From the NCBI GenBank assembly GCA_027343725.1, contig DAHWKH010000034.1, positions 1 to 20,472 on the forward strand: 20,472 nucleotides of DNA, in the 5' to 3' direction. This DNA comes from Acidiferrobacteraceae bacterium. GTDB lineage: Bacteria; Pseudomonadota; Gammaproteobacteria; Acidiferrobacterales; Acidiferrobacteraceae. The stretch's first letter is position 1. Every line of letters starts with the position of its first letter. The notes below the pieces were generated by a model that saw nothing but the letters and a program-made list of their open reading frames with translations, was not told the origin of the DNA and made no database searches. A program made the position numbers and the translations under genes. Below, piece after piece: positions 15,002 to 20,472 of this stretch.

Positions 15002-16042
15002 ATGGCGTACAGGTTGAGGGATTTGGCGGACGTGGCGCAGGCGGTGGTGCGCGGCGACGGGGAGGTCGAGGTCGACGCGGTCGCCCCGCTGACGCGCGCC
15101 GGCGCGCGTCACATCGCCTATTGCGCCTCACCCCGCTATCGCGCCCAGATCGGGGCGAGCCAGGCCGGCGCCCTGGTCTTGACGCCCGAGGACGCGGACG
15201 CGTTTCCCGGCAATGCCTTGGTCTGCCCGGACCCGCGCATGGCCTTTGCGCGCATCGCCCATGTCCTGCATCCCCCGGAACGCGTCCCCCCCACGCGCCA
15301 CCCCAGCGCGGTCATCGATGCAAGCGCCACGGTCGCCGCGAGTGCCGCCGTTCTCGCGCAGGCGGTCGTGGAGGCGGAGGCGATCATCGGGGAAGGGGTG
15401 GTGATCGGCCCGGGGGCGGTGGTCGGTGCGCGCGCGGTGATCGGCGAGGACAGCCGGCTCGAGGCGCGCGCGGTCGTCATGCACGATTGTCAGGTGGGGC
15501 GGCGCTGCGTGATTTCCCCGGGGGCCGTGATCGGCGGCGAGGGTTTCGGCTACGTGCGCGAGCGCGACGGTCGCTGGCTGAAGGTGCCGCAGTTGGGGCG
15601 CGTGGTGCTGGGCGACGACGTGGACGTGGGCGCCAACACCACGATCGACCGCGGCGCACTCGGTGACACCGTCGTGGGCGACGGGGTCAAGCTCGATAAT
15701 CTCATTCAGATCGGTCATAACGTGAAGATCGGCGAGGGGACGGCGATGGCGGGCTGTGTCGGTGTGGCGGGCAGCGCCGTCATCGGCAAGCGCTGTCTGA
15801 TCGCGGGCGGTACCGGTATCATGGGGCACATCACCGTCGGAGACGACGTGGAAGTGACGGCCATGTCGTTTTTGAAGGGATCCGTGGAGGGGCCGGGCCG
15901 CTTCTCGTCGAGCCTGCCCGCGGCACCCGCCGAGGCCTGGGCGCGCAATCTCGGCCGCTTTCGACACCTCGATGAATTGGCCCGGCGGCTGCACCGGGTA
16001 GAGCAGACAATAAAGCAAATCCTGTCAGGGAGAAACCATTGA
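15002..16042 (+). CDS. lpxD: UDP-3-O-(3-hydroxyacyl)glucosamine N-acyltransferase
   Basis: LpxD transfers a 3-hydroxyacyl chain from ACP to the 2-amino group of UDP-3-O-acyl-glucosamine, the third step of lipid A synthesis. The 346 residues comprise a uridine-binding N-terminal domain (about 1-100) and a left-handed beta-helix of hexapeptide repeats. A C-terminal helix ends SGRNH. Catalytic H239 (LIQIGHNV) and H276 (IMGHITV) fall at exactly the E. coli numbers. The acyl-length ruler position 290 is Phe where E. coli has Met. The ATG is the only possible start, because an in-frame TAG lies at 14975-14977. The nearest good purine box (AGGAGG, near 14976) is about 20 bases upstream, so the ribosome site looks weak. 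Its stop overlaps fabZ. Confidence 0.95.
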   Translation: MAYRLRDLADVAQAVVRGDGEVEVDAVAPLTRAGARHIAYCASPRYRAQIGASQAGALVLTPEDADAFPGNALVCPDPRMAFARIAHVLHPPERVPPTRHPSAVIDASATVAASAAVLAQAVVEAEAIIGEGVVIGPGAVVGARAVIGEDSRLEARAVVMHDCQVGRRCVISPGAVIGGEGFGYVRERDGRWLKVPQLGRVVLGDDVDVGANTTIDRGALGDTVVGDGVKLDNLIQIGHNVKIGEGTAMAGCVGVAGSAVIGKRCLIAGGTGIMGHITVGDDVEVTAMSFLKGSVEGPGRFSSSLPAAPAEAWARNLGRFRHLDELARRLHRVEQTIKQILSGRNH

Positions 16043-16485
16043 ACACGCTTGAGATTCACGAGGTCATGAAACACCTCCCGCATCGGTACCCGTTCCTCCT
16101 TGTGGACCGGGTGATCGAGTATGTCCCCAACGAATCTCTGGTGGCGATCAAGAACGTCACCATCAACGAGCCGTTTTTCCAGGGACATTTCCCCCATTAT
16201 CCGGTCATGCCGGGCGTCCTGGTCGTCGAGGCCATGGCCCAGGCGTGCGCGATCCTGTCGTTCAAGACGCTCGGCAAGCTCCCGGGCGACGGTGGGGTCT
16301 ATTTGTTCGCCGGCATCGACAAGGCGCGTTTCAAGCGCCCGGTGGGTCCGGGGGATCAGCTGCGTTTGAGCGTGCGGCTGATCCGCAAGATGCAGAGCAT
16401 CTGGCGTTTCGAGGCGACGGCGACGGTGGACGGCGCCCTGTGCTCCAGCGCGGAACTCATGTGCACGTACAAGGAGACGGCATGA
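16039..16485 (+). CDS. fabZ: 3-hydroxyacyl-ACP dehydratase FabZ
   Basis: FabZ dehydrates 3-hydroxyacyl-ACP to trans-2-enoyl-ACP in fatty acid elongation, and so competes with LpxA and LpxD for their substrate. The 148 residues show LPHRYPFLLVDRV (13-25) and the hot-dog-fold active site GHFPHYPVMPGVLVVEAMAQA, with catalytic H50 and E64. The start is taken as TTG 16039, which overlaps the lpxD stop (TTGA). It has AGGGAG six to seven bases upstream and gives the usual N-terminus (NTLEIHEVMKHLPHRYP). The next in-frame ATG (16066) would cut off the conserved first helix. The stop overlaps lpxA by 4 bp. Confidence 0.95.
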   Translation: MNTLEIHEVMKHLPHRYPFLLVDRVIEYVPNESLVAIKNVTINEPFFQGHFPHYPVMPGVLVVEAMAQACAILSFKTLGKLPGDGGVYLFAGIDKARFKRPVGPGDQLRLSVRLIRKMQSIWRFEATATVDGALCSSAELMCTYKETA

Positions 16486-17252
16486 TTCATCCGCAGGCGC
16501 TCGTGGATGCGAGTGCCGATATCGGCCGGGACGTCGATATCGGACCGTTCACGGTCATCGGTCCCGAGGTCGAAATCGGGGACGGGACCTGGGTCGGGCC
16601 GCACGTGGTGATCAACGGGCCGACCCGCATCGGCCGCCAGAATCGCATCTATCAGTTCGCGTCCCTCGGGGAAATCGCGCAGGATCTCAAGTATGCCGGG
16701 GAACGAGCGGTCCTCGAAATCGGGGATCGCAATGTCTTCCGGGAATATTGTACCGTCAGCCGCGGGACCGCGGGCGGCGGGGGCGCGACGCGCATCGGCG
16801 ATGACAATTTTTTCATGGCCTACGTGCACATCGCGCACGACTGCCAGATCGCCCATCACACGGTGTTCGCGAACTGCGCAAGCCTCGCGGGGCATGTGCG
16901 CGTCGAGAACTACGCGGTGCTCGGGGGCTTTACGGGGATTCACCAATTTTGCCGCGTCGGCGAGCATTGCATGACCGGCATCGGGACCGTCACCTTTCAG
17001 GACGTGCCGCCCTACGTGGTCGCGGCCGGCAATACCGCGAAACCCTACGGCATCAACGTGACGGGCCTCAAGCGGCGGGGGTTTTCGAGTGCCGGGATCG
17101 GGGCCTTGAAGCGTGCCTACAAGCTCCTCTACAAGTCCGGGCTGCGTCTGGAAGAGGCCATCGTGGAGATCGAGGGCTTAGCCCACGAACATCCGGAGGT
17201 CGGCCTGCTTGCGCGGTTTTTGCGCGCCGAGGGCCGGGGTATCATTCGCTGA
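16482..17252 (+). CDS. lpxA: UDP-N-acetylglucosamine O-acyltransferase (acyl-ACP dependent)
   Basis: LpxA transfers a 3-hydroxyacyl chain to O-3 of UDP-GlcNAc, the first step of lipid A synthesis. The 256-residue protein is a hexapeptide-repeat beta-helix followed by a helical C-terminus. Catalytic residues align with E. coli after a shift of six: H119 (E. coli H125) and H116 (H122) in VHIAHDC, H138 (H144) in AGHV, and H154 (H160) in GIHQFC. The residue aligned with the E. coli ruler Gly173 is I167. E. coli LpxA is 262 residues. The frame is open upstream inside fabZ, but the conserved N-terminus (IHPQALVDASADIG) starts at ATG 16482, overlapping fabZ by 4 bp. The stop shares one base with the lpxB ATG. 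Confidence 0.96.
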   Translation: MIHPQALVDASADIGRDVDIGPFTVIGPEVEIGDGTWVGPHVVINGPTRIGRQNRIYQFASLGEIAQDLKYAGERAVLEIGDRNVFREYCTVSRGTAGGGGATRIGDDNFFMAYVHIAHDCQIAHHTVFANCASLAGHVRVENYAVLGGFTGIHQFCRVGEHCMTGIGTVTFQDVPPYVVAAGNTAKPYGINVTGLKRRGFSSAGIGALKRAYKLLYKSGLRLEEAIVEIEGLAHEHPEVGLLARFLRAEGRGIIR

Positions 17253-18421
17253 TGGCGCTTCGGTTCGGCATCGTCGCGGGCGAGACCTCGGGGGATGCCT
17301 TGGGGGCCGGACTGATGGCGGCCTTGAAGGAGCGGGTGGAGTGTACGTTCGAGGGGATTTGCGGGCCGCTCATGATCGCGCAAGGGGGCATGAGCCGCTA
17401 CCCGATCGAATCGCTGGCGGTGGTCGGAATCGCCGAGGTCGTCGGCCGACTGCCGGGTCTTGTGCGCATGCGCTCCGAGCTCGTGCGCTATTTTCGCCGC
17501 TCGCGCCCCGATTGCGTGATCGGCATCGACGCCCCCGATTTCACCTTGGCGCTCGAGCGCGCCCTCAAGAAGGACGGGATCCCGGTCGTGCACTACGTGA
17601 GCCCGACCGTCTGGGCGTGGCGGCGCTATCGCGTGCGCACGGTCGCGGCGAGCGCCGACCGGCTGCTGGCGCTCTTCCCCTTCGAGCCACCCTATTATCG
17701 AGGGCGCATCGATGTGCGCTACGTGGGTCATCCGTTGGCCGACCGCATCCGGCCCGCGGACCGGGAGGCGGCGCGCGCGGAGTTGAAGCTCGACGCGGAC
17801 GATCTCGTGATCGCCCTGTTGCCGGGCAGCCGCACGAGCGAACTCAAGGCCCATGCCGATTTGTTCGTGAAGACCGCGTTGCGGCTCATGCTGCGCTATC
17901 CGCGCTGCCGGTTCGTGGTGCCGTTCGTGAATCGCGAGACCCGGGCGCTGTTCGATGCCGCGCTCACGCGCGCGCGCGCGTTCGATCTGCCGATCACGCG
18001 CCAGCACGGACATGCGCAGCTCGCCATGGAGGCGGCCGATTTGGTGATCGCGGCCTCGGGGACGGCGACACTCGAGGCCGCGCTCATCGGGCGACCCCTG
18101 ATCGTGACCTATCGCCTGGCGGCGGCAAGCTTTTGGGTGATCCGGGCGCTGTCGCGCCTGCCGTTCTATTCGCTTCCGAATCACCTTTTAGGCGAGGCCG
18201 CGGTGCCGGAGTTTTTGCAGCACGCGGCCACGAGCGATGCCCTGGTGCGCGAAGCCGAGCGTTTGATCGAGCACCCGGAGGAGCGCGCGCGCATGGTGGC
18301 GGCCATGGGCCGTATCCGCGAGATGTTGAGCCGGGGGGCGGACGCGCGCGCCGCGGAGGCGGTGTTGGATCTCGTCTCACCGGGAGAAGCGTCCTTGAGC
18401 GCGGCGTCATGCGGCTCGTAG
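17252..18421 (+). CDS. lpxB: Lipid-A-disaccharide synthase
   Basis: LpxB is a membrane-associated GT19 glycosyltransferase that joins UDP-2,3-diacylglucosamine and lipid X into the beta-1,6 lipid A disaccharide. The 389 residues (382 in E. coli) begin with RFGIVAGETSGDALGAGLMA. They contain IGIDAPDF and YVSPTVWAWR, the UDP-binding LPGSRTSEL, and the donor-site ASGTATLEAAL. The last residues (SPGEASLSAASCGS) are not conserved. The ATG overlaps the lpxA TGA by one base (TGATG). The last 13 bp overlap the rnhB start, the longest overlap in the cluster. No defect is visible. Confidence 0.95.
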   Translation: MALRFGIVAGETSGDALGAGLMAALKERVECTFEGICGPLMIAQGGMSRYPIESLAVVGIAEVVGRLPGLVRMRSELVRYFRRSRPDCVIGIDAPDFTLALERALKKDGIPVVHYVSPTVWAWRRYRVRTVAASADRLLALFPFEPPYYRGRIDVRYVGHPLADRIRPADREAARAELKLDADDLVIALLPGSRTSELKAHADLFVKTALRLMLRYPRCRFVVPFVNRETRALFDAALTRARAFDLPITRQHGHAQLAMEAADLVIAASGTATLEAALIGRPLIVTYRLAAASFWVIRALSRLPFYSLPNHLLGEAAVPEFLQHAATSDALVREAERLIEHPEERARMVAAMGRIREMLSRGADARAAEAVLDLVSPGEASLSAASCGS

Positions 18422-18987
18422 CGGGGATCGATGAGGTGGGCGTCGGGCCGCTCGCAGGGCCGGTGGTGGCGGCGGCCGTCATCCTGCGCCGGTGCGCGCG
18501 CATCGACGGGCTGACCGATTCGAAGCTCATGACGCCGCGCCGGCGTGATGTCGTTGCCGAGCAGGTCAAGGAGGCGGCGGTGGCCTGGGCGCTCGGGCGC
18601 GCGGAGGTCGAGGAGATCGATGCCTTGAATGTGTTGCGCGCCACGTGGTTGGCCATGCAGCGGGCGGTGATGGCCCTCGCGGTCAAGCCGCAATTCGCGG
18701 TCGTGGACGGGCGCTTTCTGCCGCCCTTGCCGTGTCCGGGGCGGGCCCTGGTGCGCGCCGATGTCCGGGTGCCGGCGGTATCGGCGGCCTCGGTGCTCGC
18801 CAAGGTCGCGCGTGACGCGGAGATGGTGTCCTGGGATGCCCGCTACCCGGAGTACGGCTTTGCCGCGCACAAAGGCTACGGGACGGCGCAACACCTGGCG
18901 GCGCTCTCGCGCTTCGGGGCCTGCCCCTTGCATAGACACAGTTTCGCGCCCGTGCGCGCGGCGCGCCGCCGCTGCGAGGAGGCCTGA
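18409..18987 (+). CDS. rnhB: Ribonuclease HII with variant GVG motif
   Basis: RNase HII nicks DNA 5' of single embedded ribonucleotides, starting ribonucleotide excision repair. The 192 residues (198 in E. coli) keep all four acidic catalytic residues: D8 and E9 in GIDEVG, D100 in AVVDGRF, and D136 in AKVARDAEM. The C-terminal HKGYGTAQHLAAL and HRHSFAPVR are also conserved. However, the GRG motif that reads the ribose 2'-OH is GVG (11-13; codon GTC at 18442-18444), and the usual DSKKLS is DSKLMT (37-42). ATG 18409 overlaps lpxB by 13 bp, and no strong Shine-Dalgarno is seen, so coupling to lpxB translation is likely. dnaE starts immediately after the stop. Confidence 0.93.
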   Translation: MRLVAGIDEVGVGPLAGPVVAAAVILRRCARIDGLTDSKLMTPRRRDVVAEQVKEAAVAWALGRAEVEEIDALNVLRATWLAMQRAVMALAVKPQFAVVDGRFLPPLPCPGRALVRADVRVPAVSAASVLAKVARDAEMVSWDARYPEYGFAAHKGYGTAQHLAALSRFGACPLHRHSFAPVRAARRRCEEA

Positions 18988-20472
18988 ATGGGCTTCGTGC
19001 ATCTCCATGTGCATTCCGAATACTCGCTCGCAGACGGCCTCGTGCGCCTGGATGAACTCGTCGCGGCCTGCAGCCGCGACGGCATGCCGGCGGTGGCGGT
19101 GACGGACCTCGCCAATCTGTTCGGGATGGTGAAGTTTTATCGCCAAGCGGTGGCGCTCGGCATCAAGCCGCTCATCGGGGCGGATGTCTATATCCGCGGC
19201 GACGACCCGCAAAGGCCGGTCCGGATCGTGCTGTTGTGCCAGAACCAGGTGGGCTATCGGCACCTGAGCGAACTCTTGACGCGCGCCTACGGGGAGGGCC
19301 AGGTCGGCGGGCGGGCGTGTCTCGACAAGTCCTGGCTGAGCGGGCGGTGCGAGGGCCTGATCGCGCTCTCGGGCGCCCTCGACGGCGACATCGGGCAGCT
19401 CCTGGTCGGCAATCGCGCATCCGAGGCCGAAAGCCGCGCGCGCGCGTGGGCCGCGCTCTTTCCCGGACGTTTTTATATCGAATTGCAGCGCACCGGCAAG
19501 CCGCGGCAGGATGAGTACAACGCGCTCGCGGTGGCGCTCGCACGCTCCCTGGGGCTGCCGCTCGTGGCCACGAACGACGTGCGCTTCCTGCGCCCCGAGG
19601 ACTTCGAGGCCCATGAGATCCGGGTCTGTATCCATGACGGCCGCACGCTCGCCGATCCGCGGCGCGCGCGGCCCTATACGGACCGCCAATACCTCGCGAG
19701 CCCCTCGGAGATGGAGGCCTTGTTCAGCGATATCCCGGACGCGCTGGAGAACACGCTCGCCATCGCCCGGCGCTGCACGCTCGATCTGCGCTTCGGGGAT
19801 TCCTATCTGCCCCGGTTCCCGGTCCCCGAAGGGGAATCCGTGGACGCGCTTTTGCAGGCGAAGGCGCGCGCGGGGATGACCTCGCGCCTGGCGTCCTCGG
19901 ATCCGCCGCCCCCGGCCGAGAAGGCCCAGGCGTACGAGACGCGCCTCGCGCTCGAGCTCGATGTCATCGCGAAGATGGGGTTTTCGGGATACTTTCTGAT
20001 CGTCGCGGACTTCATCGCCTGGGCGCGCCAGGCGGATGTCCCGGTCGGCCCCGGGCGCGGCTCGGGGGCCGGGTCCCTGGTCGCCTACGCGCTCGGCATC
20101 ACGGAGCTCGACCCGATCACCTACGACCTCCTGTTCGAGCGGTTTCTGAACCCCGAGCGGGTCTCGCTGCCGGATTTCGACGTCGATTTTTGCATGGAGG
20201 GCCGCGATCGCGTCATCGAGTACGTGACCGAGCGCTACGGCGCCGACAAGGTCTCGCAGATCATCACCTTCGGCACCATGGCGGCGAAGGCCGTGGTGCG
20301 CGACGTGGGGCGCGTGCTCGACCACCCCTACGGCTTTGTCGACAAGATCGCCAAGCTCATACCCCACGATCTCGGGATCACGCTCGATGAGGCCCTGGCC
20401 CAGGAGCCGGCCCTGAAGGAGCGGTACGACAAGGAGGAGGACGTGCGCGCGGTGCTCGATGCCGCGCGCAAG
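18988..20472 (+). CDS. dnaE: DNA polymerase III alpha subunit, N-terminal part (partial)
   Basis: DnaE is the replicative polymerase subunit. The first 495 codons are present and the frame is open to the window edge, so roughly the C-terminal half (beta-clamp and tau binding) lies outside. The PHP domain opens MGFVHLHVHSEYSLADG and continues with VTDLANLFGMVKFYRQA. The palm domain has GPGRGSGAGSLVAYALGI and the catalytic motif PDFDVDF, with D398 and D400 equivalent to E. coli D401 and D403. SQIITFGTMAAKAVVRDVGR and HPYGFVDKIAKLIP follow. The PHP domain keeps HxH but has Leu in the TDxxN segment where metal-binding PHP domains usually have His. The Shine-Dalgarno GAGGAGG overlaps the rnhB end, and the ATG abuts its TGA. 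Confidence 0.97.
   Translation, partial: MGFVHLHVHSEYSLADGLVRLDELVAACSRDGMPAVAVTDLANLFGMVKFYRQAVALGIKPLIGADVYIRGDDPQRPVRIVLLCQNQVGYRHLSELLTRAYGEGQVGGRACLDKSWLSGRCEGLIALSGALDGDIGQLLVGNRASEAESRARAWAALFPGRFYIELQRTGKPRQDEYNALAVALARSLGLPLVATNDVRFLRPEDFEAHEIRVCIHDGRTLADPRRARPYTDRQYLASPSEMEALFSDIPDALENTLAIARRCTLDLRFGDSYLPRFPVPEGESVDALLQAKARAGMTSRLASSDPPPPAEKAQAYETRLALELDVIAKMGFSGYFLIVADFIAWARQADVPVGPGRGSGAGSLVAYALGITELDPITYDLLFERFLNPERVSLPDFDVDFCMEGRDRVIEYVTERYGADKVSQIITFGTMAAKAVVRDVGRVLDHPYGFVDKIAKLIPHDLGITLDEALAQEPALKERYDKEEDVRAVLDAARK

Noticed and set aside
18181..20367. 728-codon minus-strand frame across rnhB and dnaE
   Set aside because: Antisense to conserved catalytic motifs of RNase HII and polymerase III; no domain in its own translation.
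1..20472. A novel defence, mobile or biosynthetic system
   Set aside because: Every stretch of coding length is accounted for by conserved housekeeping genes in canonical order; no long direct repeats, transposase, integrase, tRNA or spacer array was seen on either strand.

Overview
The window is a high-GC (about two-thirds G+C by eye) chromosomal segment from a gammaproteobacterium. The order map/glnD divergent from rpsB-tsf-pyrH-frr-uppS-cdsA-dxr-rseP-bamA-lpxD-fabZ-lpxA-lpxB-rnhB-dnaE is the classic gammaproteobacterial arrangement known from E. coli, minus skp. An acidophilic or sulfur-oxidising lineage such as Acidiferrobacterales is only a guess; the sequence does not settle the genus.

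Layout. (1) Positions 1-1669, + strand: the 3' end of a LysM-domain protein, then a complete cationic-amino-acid-type APC permease. (2) Positions 1678-5085, - strand: map and glnD, with the map stop codon directly abutting the glnD start; glnD converges on the permease with only 8 bp between stop codons. (3) Positions 5086-5346: a divergent control region with a good sigma70-like promoter for map-glnD, an extended -10 promoter for rpsB and a strongly structured rpsB leader. (4) Positions 5347-20472, + strand: fifteen genes, almost all abutting or overlapping by 1-13 bp, running off the right edge inside dnaE.

The genes form a growth and envelope super-operon. S2, EF-Ts, UMP kinase and ribosome recycling factor serve translation and nucleotide supply. 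UppS, Dxr and CdsA make undecaprenyl and isoprenoid precursors and CDP-diacylglycerol. RseP and BamA serve the envelope stress response and outer-membrane protein assembly. LpxD, FabZ, LpxA and LpxB make lipid A and fatty acids, and RNase HII and DNA polymerase III alpha serve DNA maintenance.

This is a conserved housekeeping region, and I see no mobile element, CRISPR array, phage or unknown multi-gene system. The points worth a second look are departures within familiar genes. Bulky residues occupy both acyl-chain ruler positions of LpxA and LpxD. RNase HII carries GVG in place of its GRG motif. S2 has a charged C-terminal tail of about 62 residues. skp is absent between bamA and lpxD. The rpsB leader is folded, an attenuator-like hairpin lies between rpsB and tsf, and uppS may have a leaderless start.
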